Origin: Microbispora rosea
GTDB taxonomy: Bacteria; Actinomycetota; Actinomycetes; Streptosporangiales; Streptosporangiaceae
Assembly (NCBI RefSeq): GCF_900156315.1
Contig: NZ_FTNI01000003.1
Coordinates: 1-64,000, forward strand
DNA: 64,000 nt
Reading direction: 5' to 3'
This document shows, one piece after another, positions 43,887-52,709 of the stretch. Made by a program: the position numbers and the translations under genes. Position 1 is the first letter of the stretch; every line of letters starts with the position of its first letter. Under the pieces are notes generated by a model. That model saw only the letters and a program-made list of their open reading frames with translations, had not been told where the DNA came from and did no database searches.

Positions 43887-44888
43887 TCACGGCGCGACGG
43901 GCTTGCGCGAGGCGAGCACGACCCAGACCTGACCGCGGGCGAACGGCATGGGCGTGCCGTCGGCCATGGTGTAGGTGGTGCCCTCCTTCTCCGAGGCGCG
44001 CGACCACTTCACCCGGTAGGCCTGGCCGTCCCTGAGCACGACGCCGGTGCCCTTGCCCACCGTGTGCACGAGCGGGGTGTAGCTGCCGGTGAAGTCGTGG
44101 AACTCCGAGCGGTCGGTCTTCACCCACTGGACGACGATCGTGGGCGCGCCCTGCTGGCCGCCCTCGGCCGCCATGTCCTTCTCGCCGTCCTGCGTCACCA
44201 GCCAGCGCTTCTGCGCCGCCGACCAGGTGAAGGTGAAGCGGGCCGCGGGATAGCGGACGCTGACGCTCTTCTGCGGCGTGCCCCCGGCCGGCGGCTCGTC
44301 GGAGAAGACGAACCCGATGTCGTCCGCCCTGCTCGCCTTCGGGGCCGCGGCGAGCAGCTTCCTGGGAGCGCCGACCAGGTTGTACGGCGCGACCCGGCCG
44401 GCCGCGCGCGTGTACGCGCCGGGGACCCGGCTGTCGGACACGTCGAACAGCGAAGCCTTCTGGACATAGGGGATCATCTTCGTCTGCACGCCCGAGTAGG
44501 CCAGGGCGGGCTTGCCGAACATCGGGAGGATGTGCAGGTCGGAGATGCGGGCGCTGCGGACCGGTCCCACCTGGGCGGGCAGCTTCGAGGAGAAGATCGC
44601 CATGAGCCGGGTGAGCCCGCCCTCGACCTGCTCCACGAAGACGATGTCGGCACTGCGCAGGCCCATCTGCGGCTTGCCCGCGTGGGTGTTCTCGATCTTC
44701 ACGGCGAGGACCGGCTTGCGGGCGGCGACGGGGCGGCCGGTGAACGGATGCTCGGGAGGCGGTGTCGGCGACGGGGACGCCACGACGCTCGCTCCCTCGG
44801 ACTGGGCGGTGGGCTTGTCGTCGCCCGAGCACGCGGTTCCGGCCAGGACGACCGCCATGGCCAGCGTGAAGCCGATCCCTGCCCGCAC
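43887..44888 (-). CDS. DUF3048 family lipoprotein
   Basis: 333 residues from the GTG at 44888, which has GGGAGGAG eight bases upstream. A short signal peptide ends in a lipobox-like GTAC at about residue 20, followed by a Pro/Ser linker. The DUF3048 domain shows VLAVKIENTHAGKPQMGL, ADIVFVEQVEGGLTRLMAIF and VGPVRSARISDLHILPMF. The family is secreted or membrane-linked in Gram-positives; YerB of Bacillus is a member. Function is unknown. Confidence 0.9.
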   Translation of the reverse strand: MRAGIGFTLAMAVVLAGTACSGDDKPTAQSEGASVVASPSPTPPPEHPFTGRPVAARKPVLAVKIENTHAGKPQMGLRSADIVFVEQVEGGLTRLMAIFSSKLPAQVGPVRSARISDLHILPMFGKPALAYSGVQTKMIPYVQKASLFDVSDSRVPGAYTRAAGRVAPYNLVGAPRKLLAAAPKASRADDIGFVFSDEPPAGGTPQKSVSVRYPAARFTFTWSAAQKRWLVTQDGEKDMAAEGGQQGAPTIVVQWVKTDRSEFHDFTGSYTPLVHTVGKGTGVVLRDGQAYRVKWSRASEKEGTTYTMADGTPMPFARGQVWVVLASRKPVAP

Positions 44889-45023
44889 CGTATCCGCTCC
44901 TCCCGATGGAAAGCCCCCGGCACCAGGCACGACGGACCTGGCCCACGCGGACCCGTTGACCAGCATGGCAATGAAACGGCATGAGCTTACCGGGATCGAC
45001 CCGAAATGCCCGACAAAAAGTGA

Positions 45024-45563
45024 CTATCCAGTAGCGAGTGATTCGGGCGGTTCGTCGTCGATATCGAAGAACCGGGGCGGATCGGTGTGCCCGGCCAGGT
45101 GCAGCGACCGGGCCAGCCAGCGCCGCTGCGCCGTACGGGTGACGCCGGCGGCGTTGTTGTAGAACCGGCGCGAGTAGACGACCTTGGCGACCGCCGTGTC
45201 CAGTTCCTCCAGCAGGGCCGCCCCCGCGGGGTGCTCGGCCAGCTTCTCCCGGAACCGCTCCTGGTCGACCACCGCCCGCAGCGTCCTCGACAGGTCGCTC
45301 TCGGCGTGCTCACGCTCGTCCGGCCCCGCCGTACGGGCCTCGTGCGCGGCCGCGGCGAGCACCAGTGAGGTGGCGGGGTCGAGGATGCGCGAGCCGGCGA
45401 GCTCCAGGCAGACCGCGGCGCGGCGCAGCAGCGCGGCGTCGAGCGCGGCCTGGGCGGTCTCCAGACGGATATGGAGACGGTCGAGCCGCCCCGCCCGCCA
45501 GGAGACGTAGACGGCGAACAGCACGACGATCACGGCCGCCACGAGGATCAGGGTCGTGGTCAC
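45024..45563 (-). CDS. LemA-like membrane protein
   Basis: 179 residues from the GTG at 45563 (GAGGAGG seven bases upstream). One N-terminal membrane helix (residues 4-22, LILVAAVIVVLFAVYVSW) is followed by helices with RLETAQAALDAALLRR and VVYSRRFYNNAAG, which recall the LemA pattern of an Asn-Asn/Tyr-Asn motif after a long helical hairpin. The likeness is by eye. It sits next to the PIM lipid genes and DUF3048; role unknown. Confidence 0.7.
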   Translation of the reverse strand: MTTTLILVAAVIVVLFAVYVSWRAGRLDRLHIRLETAQAALDAALLRRAAVCLELAGSRILDPATSLVLAAAAHEARTAGPDEREHAESDLSRTLRAVVDQERFREKLAEHPAGAALLEELDTAVAKVVYSRRFYNNAAGVTRTAQRRWLARSLHLAGHTDPPRFFDIDDEPPESLATG

Positions 45564-45603
45564 GCCGGCACCTCCTCGTACGCGACCCGATCGCTGCGGA
45601 TCG

Positions 45604-46737
45604 TCATGGCAGCGCGTCCTCAACCACGCCCGCGCTGGCGTGGGCGACCGTCTCGTAGACGCGCACGACCTCCCGCGCGACCGTCGACCAGTCGTACTTC
45701 CACACCGCCTGGCGAGCCTCGTCGGAGAGCTTGGCGCGGCGCTCGGCGTCGTCGAGCAGCCGGGCGGCCTCCCCGGCCAGGGCGGCGGGGTCCCCGGTGG
45801 CGAACAGCGCCCCCGCCTGCCCGTCGCCCAGCACGCGCCGGAAGGCGGGGATGTCGCTGGCGAGGATCGGCGCCCCGGCCGACATGGCCTCGGTGAGCAC
45901 GATGCCGAAGCTCTCCCCGCCCAGGTTGGGCGCGCAGAAGACGTCCACGGAGTGGTAGGCGCGCACCTTGTCGGCCTCGCTGACCATGCCGAGCAGCCCG
46001 ACCCTGTCCCGATATTGCTTGGGCACCCGCCCGAGCACGTCGTCGGGGTCGCCCGGCCCGGCGATCAGCAGGCGCAGCGCGGGCCGCTCGGGGGCCAGCA
46101 GGGCGAAGGCCTCCAGCAGCACGGCCAGGCCCTTGCGTGGCTCGTCCATCCGCCCGAGGAAGCCGATCACGTTGCCGTCGGGGCCCCAGCCCGGCAGCGG
46201 CTCCCCCTCGGCGTACCTGCGCACCGTCACGCCGTTGGGGATCAGCACCGCGTCGCCGCCGAGGTGCTCCACCAGCGTCTTGCGGGCGGCGTCGGAGACC
46301 GCGATCCTGCCCGTGATCTTCTCCAGCGCGCTCTGCAGCATCGGCGCGGCCACCGACATGGCCCGCGACCGCTCATAGGAGGCGTGGAACGTCGCCACGA
46401 TGGGCCCCCGGGCGACCCAGCAGGCGAGCACGCCGAGGGACGGCACGGCGGGCTCGTGCACGTGCAGCACGTCGAACCCGCCCTCCCTGATCCACTTGCG
46501 CACCCGGTTGGCCGACAGGAACCCGAACGCCAGCCGGGCGACCGACCCGTTGTACGGCACGGGCACGGCGCGCCCCGCCGGTGTCACGTACGCCGGCAGT
46601 TCGGCGTCGTCGGCCGCGGGGGCGATGACCGACACCTTGTGCCCGTCGTCGATGAGCGCCTCGGCGAGGTCCCTGATGTGCGCCTGCACGCCCCCGGGGA
46701 CCTCCCAGGTGTACGGGCAGACGATGCCGACGTTCAC
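45604..46737 (-). CDS. pimA: Phosphatidyl-myo-inositol mannosyltransferase PimA (GT4)
   Basis: 377 residues from a GTG at 46737 overlapping the acyltransferase stop. It transfers mannose from GDP-mannose to phosphatidylinositol, the first step of PIM synthesis at the inner membrane face. GT-B fold marks: VGIVCPYTWEVPGGVQAHI, DVLHVHEPAVPSLG, IAVSDAARKTL, GFLGRMDEPRKGLAVLLEA and the EX7E motif in GGESFGIVLTEAMSAG. Third gene of pgsA-acyltransferase-pimA. Confidence 0.94.
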   Translation of the reverse strand: MNVGIVCPYTWEVPGGVQAHIRDLAEALIDDGHKVSVIAPAADDAELPAYVTPAGRAVPVPYNGSVARLAFGFLSANRVRKWIREGGFDVLHVHEPAVPSLGVLACWVARGPIVATFHASYERSRAMSVAAPMLQSALEKITGRIAVSDAARKTLVEHLGGDAVLIPNGVTVRRYAEGEPLPGWGPDGNVIGFLGRMDEPRKGLAVLLEAFALLAPERPALRLLIAGPGDPDDVLGRVPKQYRDRVGLLGMVSEADKVRAYHSVDVFCAPNLGGESFGIVLTEAMSAGAPILASDIPAFRRVLGDGQAGALFATGDPAALAGEAARLLDDAERRAKLSDEARQAVWKYDWSTVAREVVRVYETVAHASAGVVEDALP

Positions 46738-47726
46738 GACCCGGCCCCCGGGCGGGGCTCGAGGTCGTCGAGCCACAGGCGCTGGAGCATGTGCCAGTCC
46801 TCCGGGTGCTCGGCGATGCCCTTCTCGAACACCGCCGCCAGGGCCTGGGTCATCACCACGACCTTCTCCTGCCTGGTCCCCTCGGGCGGCACGGGGATCT
46901 CCTCGTGGATGCGGATGCCCCAGCCGTTCCCCTCGAACCAGAGCACGGCGGGCAGCAGCGCGGCTCCCGTCTGGATCGCCAGCAGCGCGGGCCCGGCGAC
47001 CATGCGCGTTCTGGCTCCGAAGAACTCGACCTCGACGCCGGAGGCGGTCAGGTCGCGCTCGGCGGGCAGGCAGACGGGCCTGCCCGCGCGCAGCCGCTTG
47101 GCGAGCGTGCCGAACGCCATCGCGCTGCCGCCGCCCTTGGCGGTCAGCGGCAGCACCTCCATGCCGAGCCGCCCGCGGTAGGCGACGAAGCGCTCGAACA
47201 GCGACTCGGGCTTCAGCCGTTCCTGGACGGTGGTGAAGGGGTGGCCCATGTGCACCAGCCAGGCGCCGGCGAGGTCGTAGTTGCCCATGTGGGGCAGCGC
47301 GACCACCACTCCCCTGCCTCGGGCGAGGTTGTCGAAGATGTGCTCGCCGCCGGTGGCCCGGGTGCCGTCGAGGACGCGCTCGCGGGTGTAGGCGGTGAAG
47401 CGGAACGACTCCATCCAGTAGCGGAAGTAGGAGCGCATGCCGGCCCGGCTCAGCTCGCGCACGGCGGGGTCGCCGGGGTCGCCGCCGACGACGCGGGCCA
47501 GGTTGGCCTCCAGGCGGCGCACGGACTTGCCACGCCTGCGCCACAGCCAGTCGGCGAGGACCCGGAAGAACCACGCGGCCACCCGTTCCGGCACGTACCG
47601 GACCACGGCCCAGCCGACGGTGTAGGCCGCCGCGACCAGCCGGTCGGCGAGCGGCGCCGCGCCGGGTCGCGCGGGTCGCGCGGACCGCGCGGACCGCCCC
47701 GGGGATGGGCCGTCCGTGTCCTTCAT
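46734..47726 (-). CDS. Phosphatidylinositol mannoside acyltransferase (PatA-like)
   Basis: 330 residues from the ATG at 47726, overlapping the pgsA stop by four bases. It belongs to the LpxL/HtrB-like acyltransferases; the catalytic HxxxxD is HMGNYD in VVVALPHMGNYDLAG. ESFRFTAYTRERV, VVLPLTAKGGGS-like and RPVCLPAERDLTASGVEVEF match mycobacterial PatA (Rv2611c), which adds a palmitoyl chain to the mannose of PIM. A short Ser-Ala-Arg-Pro repeat stretch occurs near the N-terminus (residues 11-24). Confidence 0.92.
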   Translation of the reverse strand: MKDTDGPSPGRSARSARPARPGAAPLADRLVAAAYTVGWAVVRYVPERVAAWFFRVLADWLWRRRGKSVRRLEANLARVVGGDPGDPAVRELSRAGMRSYFRYWMESFRFTAYTRERVLDGTRATGGEHIFDNLARGRGVVVALPHMGNYDLAGAWLVHMGHPFTTVQERLKPESLFERFVAYRGRLGMEVLPLTAKGGGSAMAFGTLAKRLRAGRPVCLPAERDLTASGVEVEFFGARTRMVAGPALLAIQTGAALLPAVLWFEGNGWGIRIHEEIPVPPEGTRQEKVVVMTQALAAVFEKGIAEHPEDWHMLQRLWLDDLEPRPGAGS

Positions 47727-48328
47727 CTGACCACCGCCTGTCTGTAGACGTGCACCATCCGCTGCACCACCGTGACGGCGCTGGCGGCGGCGAGCAGCCA
47801 GAGCCCGGCCGCCAGGACGTACGGCACGCCGAGGCCGGACAGTCCGGCCGCCACGAGCACGACCACGAGACGCTCCCCCCGTTCGGCGATGCCGACGTTC
47901 GCGGTCATGCCGAGGCCCTCGGCTCTGGCCTTGGCGTAGGAGACCAATGCTCCCGCGACGAGGCAGAAGAGCGCGACGATCGCGAGGACGATCTCGGGGT
48001 CGTCCTTGAGGACGAAGTAGAGGATCAGCCCCGAGAAGATCGAGGCGTCGCTGAGACGGTCGAGCGTGGAGTCCAGGAAGGCGCCCCACGTGCTCCCCTT
48101 GCCCGTCATCCGGGCCAGCACGCCGTCCAGGAGGTCGGCGAGCACGAAGAACGTGATGACGAGCGTTCCCGCGAACAGATGCCCGAGCGGGTAGAAGACG
48201 AGAGCGGAGGCCACCACTCCGAGTGTGCCGATCGCGGTGATCACATCGGGCGAGATCCCCCAGCGGGCGAGGGCTCGCCCCAGCGGGGTCATGACTCGGG
48301 TGACGGCGGGGCGCAGGATGTTCAACAT
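47723..48328 (-). CDS. pgsA: Phosphatidylinositol phosphate synthase
   Basis: 201 residues from the ATG at 48328 (another ATG at 48349 is in frame). Six helices; the CDP-alcohol phosphotransferase signature runs from DLLDGVLAR to GAFLDSTLDRLSD, with all acidic residues. It makes phosphatidylinositol phosphate from CDP-diacylglycerol and inositol phosphate, the substrate for PIM synthesis by the two overlapping downstream genes. Confidence 0.92.
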   Translation of the reverse strand: MLNILRPAVTRVMTPLGRALARWGISPDVITAIGTLGVVASALVFYPLGHLFAGTLVITFFVLADLLDGVLARMTGKGSTWGAFLDSTLDRLSDASIFSGLILYFVLKDDPEIVLAIVALFCLVAGALVSYAKARAEGLGMTANVGIAERGERLVVVLVAAGLSGLGVPYVLAAGLWLLAAASAVTVVQRMVHVYRQAVVR

Positions 48329-48596
48329 CGCCGTCCGATCGTAGGCCATCCAGCGCCGCCGCACCTCGCAAGCACATTCCGCCGAAAAGTCTTGTGATAT
48401 GCGCCACATGGGTAAAGGGTGAAGAGCACGCGCCCGCAGGGCCGCGCGGAGATGTCACGGAGGTGAACCGCCGTGTCAGCCGCCGCACGGTCGTGAGAGG
48501 GCGAGGCCCCCGGGCGCGGACAGCGACGGCACGAGCGGCCGGCGCGGGGTGCGTGCCACGTGCCCATCCCGACCGCTCAGAGATTCGGGAGGCGAT

Positions 48597-50726
48597 GTGG
48601 CCGAAAGATCAACCGGCGCGACAACAGGGGCCGCGGGCAGGGCACCCGCGGCCGATCGGCCGGACATGGTGCGCAATGTCGTGCTGGTCGGCCATTCCGG
48701 GGCCGGGAAGACGACGCTGGTCGAGGCGCTGCTCGCGGAGACGGGCACCATCCAGCGTCCCGGCCGGGTCGAGGACGGCACCACGGTCAGCGACTTCGAC
48801 GAGGTGGAGGTGCGCCAGCAGCGTTCCGTCAACCTGTCGGTCGCCCCCGTGGTCCACAACGGCATCAAAATCAACTTCTTGGACACCCCGGGGTACGCCG
48901 ACTTCGTCGGCGATCTGAGGGCCGGGCTGCGCGCGGCCGACGCGGCGCTGTTCGTCGTCTCGGCGGCGGAGGGCGTGGACGGGCTCACCCGCATGCTCTG
49001 GGAGGAGTGCGCGCTCGTCGGGATGCCCCGCGCCGTGGTCATCACCAAGATCGACCATCAGCGCGCCAACTTCGACGAGGTCCTCGCCACCTGCCAGGAC
49101 GCGTTCGGCGACGGCGTGGCGCCGCTCTACCTGCCGGTGGACGGCACCGGGCTGCTCGGCCTGCTGTCGCACCGGCTGTTCGACTACGGCGGCGGGCGCA
49201 GGACCGAGCGGGAGCCCGACGCCGACCAGCTCGCGCTCATCGAGCAGTATCGCGGCGACCTCATCGAGGGGATCATCCAGGAGAGCGAGGACGAGTCCCT
49301 GATGGACCGCTACCTCTCCGGCGAGACGATCGACACCAAGGTGCTCATCGACGACCTGGAGAAGGCGGTCGCGCGGGCCGGCTTCTACCCGGTCCTCGCC
49401 ACGGCGCCCGGCGTCGGCATGCTGGAGCTGCTGGAGATCGTCACGCAGGGCTTCCCCTCGCCCCTGGAGCACCCGCTGCCGAAGATCACCGGGATCGACG
49501 GCAAGCCGTGCAGGGAGATCACCGCCGACCCGGACGGCCCGCTCGTGGCCGAGGTCGTGAAGACCACGAGCGACCCGTACGTGGGACGGATCAGCCTGGT
49601 CCGGGTCTTCTCCGGCACGCTGCGACCGGACATGATGGTGCACGTCTCCGGTCACGGCCTGGCGGAACGGGGGCACGAGGACCACGACGTCGACGAGCGG
49701 GTGGGCGCGCTGTCGTCGCCGCTCGGCAAATCGCAGCGGACCGTGGGCAAGTGCGTCGCCGGGGACATCTGCGCGGTCGCCAAGCTGTCGCGGACCGAGA
49801 CGGGCGACACGCTCTCGGACAAGGACGACCCGCTGCTGGTCGAGGCGTGGACCATGCCGGAACCACTGCTGCCGGTCGCCATCAGGGCCAAGTCGAAGGC
49901 CGACGAGGACAAGCTCAGCCAGGCCCTGGGCCGCCTGGTGGCGGAGGACCCGACCCTGCGGCTGGAGAACAACGCCGAGACCCGCCAGCTCGTGCTGTGG
50001 TGCATGGGCGAGGCGCACTCCGACGTCCTGCTCGACCGCCTGGCCAAGCGGCACGGAGTCGAGGTCGAGAAGATCGACCTGCGCGTGCCGCTGCGGGAGA
50101 CGTTCGCCGGCAAGGCGCAGGGCTTGGGGCGCAACGTCAAGCAGACCGGCGGGCACGGCCAGTACGCGATCTGCCACATCGAGGTCGAGCCGCTGCCGTC
50201 GGGCGGCGGGTTCGAGTTCGTCGACAAGATCGTGGGCGGCGTGGTGCCGCGGCAGTTCATCCCGTCGGTGGAGAAGGGCGTGCGGGCGCAGATGGAGCGC
50301 GGGGTCGTCGCCGGCTATCCGATGGTCGACGTGCGCGTCACGCTCTACGACGGCAAGGCCCACTCGGTCGACTCCTCCGACATGGCCTTCCAGATCGCCG
50401 GGCAGCTCGCGCTCAAGGAGGCCGCGTCCAAGGTGGCGACGCACCTGCTCGAACCGGTGGACGAGGTGTCGGTGCTCGTGTCCGACGACTACGTCGGAGC
50501 CGTGATGTCCGACCTGTCCTCCCGCCGCGGCAGGGTGCTCGGCACCGAGCCGGTCGGCACGGGCCGCACGCTGGTGCGCGCCGAGGTGCCGCAACTGGAG
50601 ATCACACGGTACGCGATCGACCTGCGCTCGCTGTCCCACGGGGCGGGCACGTTCAGCCGCTCCTTCCTTCGGTACGAGCCGCTGCCCGCCCACCTGGCCG
50701 ACAAGGTGGCCGCGGCGGGCGAGTAG
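48597..50726 (+). CDS. EF-G-like translation GTPase (EF-G2 type)
   Basis: 709 residues from the GTG at 48597 behind GGGAGG. The G domain has GHSGAGKTTL (residues 32-41), FLDTPGYADFV and VITKIDH (TKID instead of the usual NKxD). Domains II-V are present, including the PSVEKGVRAQMERGVVAGYP region and SLSHGAGTFSRSFLRYEPLP. It resembles mycobacterial FusA2/EF-G2, which is not the housekeeping EF-G; its task is uncertain (ribosome hibernation, recycling or GTP-independent roles have been proposed for relatives). It diverges from pgsA. Confidence 0.92.
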   Translation: MAERSTGATTGAAGRAPAADRPDMVRNVVLVGHSGAGKTTLVEALLAETGTIQRPGRVEDGTTVSDFDEVEVRQQRSVNLSVAPVVHNGIKINFLDTPGYADFVGDLRAGLRAADAALFVVSAAEGVDGLTRMLWEECALVGMPRAVVITKIDHQRANFDEVLATCQDAFGDGVAPLYLPVDGTGLLGLLSHRLFDYGGGRRTEREPDADQLALIEQYRGDLIEGIIQESEDESLMDRYLSGETIDTKVLIDDLEKAVARAGFYPVLATAPGVGMLELLEIVTQGFPSPLEHPLPKITGIDGKPCREITADPDGPLVAEVVKTTSDPYVGRISLVRVFSGTLRPDMMVHVSGHGLAERGHEDHDVDERVGALSSPLGKSQRTVGKCVAGDICAVAKLSRTETGDTLSDKDDPLLVEAWTMPEPLLPVAIRAKSKADEDKLSQALGRLVAEDPTLRLENNAETRQLVLWCMGEAHSDVLLDRLAKRHGVEVEKIDLRVPLRETFAGKAQGLGRNVKQTGGHGQYAICHIEVEPLPSGGGFEFVDKIVGGVVPRQFIPSVEKGVRAQMERGVVAGYPMVDVRVTLYDGKAHSVDSSDMAFQIAGQLALKEAASKVATHLLEPVDEVSVLVSDDYVGAVMSDLSSRRGRVLGTEPVGTGRTLVRAEVPQLEITRYAIDLRSLSHGAGTFSRSFLRYEPLPAHLADKVAAAGE

Positions 50727-50741
50727 CGAAGCGATTCGCAG

Positions 50742-50775
50742 CCCCGGCGGCCCGCCTCCCGGCCGCCGGGGTTTT
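50742..50775 (+). terminator. Hairpin terminator after the EF-G-like gene
   Basis: An 11-bp perfect stem (CCCCGGCGGCC / GGCCGCCGGGG) with an 8-nt loop, followed by TTTTC; 15 bases past the stop. Confidence 0.85.
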
Positions 50776-50900
50776 CGCAGCTCACCCATGCCGTCGTCGA
50801 CGCCGGGTTTCACATCTCCCGGGTAAGGGGAGCCCCAGAAGGTGCCCCGCGTCACGTCTGTATCACAAATTCATTTCGTTTTTCTGGCTAAACCGCTCTT

Positions 50901-50937
50901 TTGCCGATGTAAGACTTATGGCCGGACTTACTGGCAA
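50901..50937. promoter_or_regulatory. Imperfect dyad in an AT-rich island upstream of the GHL10 gene
   Basis: TTGCCGATGTAAG and CTTACTGGCAA form an interrupted inverted repeat (two-base asymmetry), 17 bases before the GTG at 50955. It sits in a 75-base region (about 50865-50940) clearly richer in A and T than the genome. An operator or promoter is likely. Confidence 0.5.
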
Positions 50938-50954
50938 ATCAGAGGGGTAGCCAC

Positions 50955-52556
50955 GTGACCGAGCGGAGACAGGTCGTCCGCCCGTTGATCGCGACCGCCG
51001 TCATCGCCGCCGCCGCCGTCGGAGCCGCCTACACGTTCGGCCCCGGCGCCCAGGCCGAGAAGGTCGGCGCCGGGAAGGACGGCCGTACGGCGGTGCCGAA
51101 GGCGACGCGGCAGCAGGTCGAGGCGGAGACGCTCACGGCGGCGGACACCTGTGCCACCAGCGTGAATTACCCCAAGCGCCAGCTTCGCGGCGTCTGGATC
51201 GCCACCGTGCACAATCTCGACTGGCCGTCGAAGCCGGGACTGTCACCGGACCGGCAGAAGGCCGAATATCTGAAAATCCTCGACAACGCGGTCAAGCGGC
51301 GCCTGAACGCGGTGTTCTTCCAGGTGCGGCCCGCCTCGGACGCGGTCTACCGCTCGCCGCTGGAGCCGTGGTCCCAGTGGCTCACCGGCACGGCGGGCAG
51401 GGACCCGGGCTGGGACCCGCTGCCGTTCCTGGTGGACGAGGCCCACAAGCGCGGCCTGCAGTTCCACGCGTGGTTCAACCCCTACCGGGCGGCCGACTCG
51501 GCCTCCTCGAAGCTGCCCGACGGGCACCCGGCGCGTCTGCATCCCGACTGGACCGTCAAGCACGAGGGCAAGCTCTACTACAACCCGGGCCTGCCCCAGG
51601 TGCGCGACTGGGTGACCAAGGTCGTGACGGACGTCGTCAAGCGCTACGACGTCGACGGCGTCCACTTCGACGACTACTTCTATCCCTATCCGGGCCAGGG
51701 CACGCGGTTCGCCGACCAGGCCGCGTACAAGAAGTACGGCAAGGGCCTGACGCTGGCCGACTGGCGGCGGCGCAACGTGAACCAGCTGGTCGCCCAGGTC
51801 TCGCGGGCGGTGCACACGGCCAAGCCGTACGCCGCCTTCGGGATCAGCCCGTTCGGCATCTGGCGCAACAAGGCCGAGGACCCGGCGGGCTCGGCCACCA
51901 AGGGCATGTCGGCCTACGACTCGATCTACGCGGACGCCAAGGCGTGGATCAAGGCGGGCTCGGTCGACTACGTGATGCCCCAGCTCTACTGGCCCCGCGG
52001 GTTCGCCGCGGCCGACTACTCCGTGCTCGCCAAGTGGTGGGCCGACGCGGTGAAGGGCACCGACGTCGGCCTCTACATCGGGCAGGCGCTCTATCGGGTG
52101 GGCACCGCCGACACCCCGGCGTGGACCAAGGCGGGCGAGCTGCCCGCCCACCTCACGCTGAATCGCAAATATCCGGAGATCGCGGGCGACGTCTACTTCA
52201 GCGCCGCGCAACTGGTGAAGAACCCGCTGGGCGTGCTCGACCGGATCGTGAAGAGCCACTACGCCCGCCCGGCGCTGCCGCCGGTGCTCAGGCAGGGGTC
52301 CGCGCCCGCGGCCCCGCGCGGGGTGAAGGCGGCCGGCGGGACGCTGAGGTGGCAGGCCCAGCCGGGCGCCCAGTCCTACGGGATCTACCGTGTGACGGGC
52401 AAGGACGCCTCGTGCGCCACGGCGGACGCGCGCAACCTGGTGGCCGTCGTGCCGGCGTCCCAGGCCCCGTCGTACGCCGCCGGGGCCCCCGGCGCCTACT
52501 ACGTCACCGCCGTCGACCGCCTCGGCAACGAGAGCCCGGCCACCCGGGCCGCCTGA
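50955..52556 (+). CDS. Secreted glycoside hydrolase-like protein, GHL10/YngK (DUF187) family
   Basis: 533 residues, GTG start with AGGGG upstream. A signal peptide or membrane anchor covers residues 8-33. The DUF187/GHL10 TIM-barrel has LRGVWIATVHNLDWPSKPG, AVFFQVRPASDAVY, LQFHAWFNPYR, VDGVHFDDYFYPYPG, AAFGISPFGIWRNK and YVMPQLYWPRG, as in YngK and related glycan hydrolases. The acidic pair in DGVHFDDY is the likely catalytic site. A C-terminal FN3-like region (about residues 455-533) ends the protein. A peptidoglycan or wall-glycan substrate is inference. Confidence 0.9.
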   Translation: MTERRQVVRPLIATAVIAAAAVGAAYTFGPGAQAEKVGAGKDGRTAVPKATRQQVEAETLTAADTCATSVNYPKRQLRGVWIATVHNLDWPSKPGLSPDRQKAEYLKILDNAVKRRLNAVFFQVRPASDAVYRSPLEPWSQWLTGTAGRDPGWDPLPFLVDEAHKRGLQFHAWFNPYRAADSASSKLPDGHPARLHPDWTVKHEGKLYYNPGLPQVRDWVTKVVTDVVKRYDVDGVHFDDYFYPYPGQGTRFADQAAYKKYGKGLTLADWRRRNVNQLVAQVSRAVHTAKPYAAFGISPFGIWRNKAEDPAGSATKGMSAYDSIYADAKAWIKAGSVDYVMPQLYWPRGFAAADYSVLAKWWADAVKGTDVGLYIGQALYRVGTADTPAWTKAGELPAHLTLNRKYPEIAGDVYFSAAQLVKNPLGVLDRIVKSHYARPALPPVLRQGSAPAAPRGVKAAGGTLRWQAQPGAQSYGIYRVTGKDASCATADARNLVAVVPASQAPSYAAGAPGAYYVTAVDRLGNESPATRAA

Positions 52557-52658
52557 CCCCGGCCGGAAGCCCGTCCTCCGGGAAAACAGGTCGCCGCGGA
52601 TTGCTGCGCGGCCGTCGGCGGGTCCGATAGCGTGGTCGCGAGTTTTTACAAGATCACG

Positions 52659-52703
52659 TATGGGGACTCCGCGTACGGAGAGTGCGCATACGGAGACTGG
52701 GGG
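52659..52703 (+). repeat. Three 15-bp direct repeats before the phosphatase-like gene
   Basis: Units TATGGGGACTCCGCG (52659), TACGGAGAGTGCGCA (52674) and TACGGAGACTGGGGG (52689) share TAnGGnGAnT in perfect 15-bp phase, just before the likely start at 52710. If translation began at the GTG at 52632 they would encode YGDSA-YGECA-YGDWG. Confidence 0.75.
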
Positions 52704-52709
52704 TCGCCG

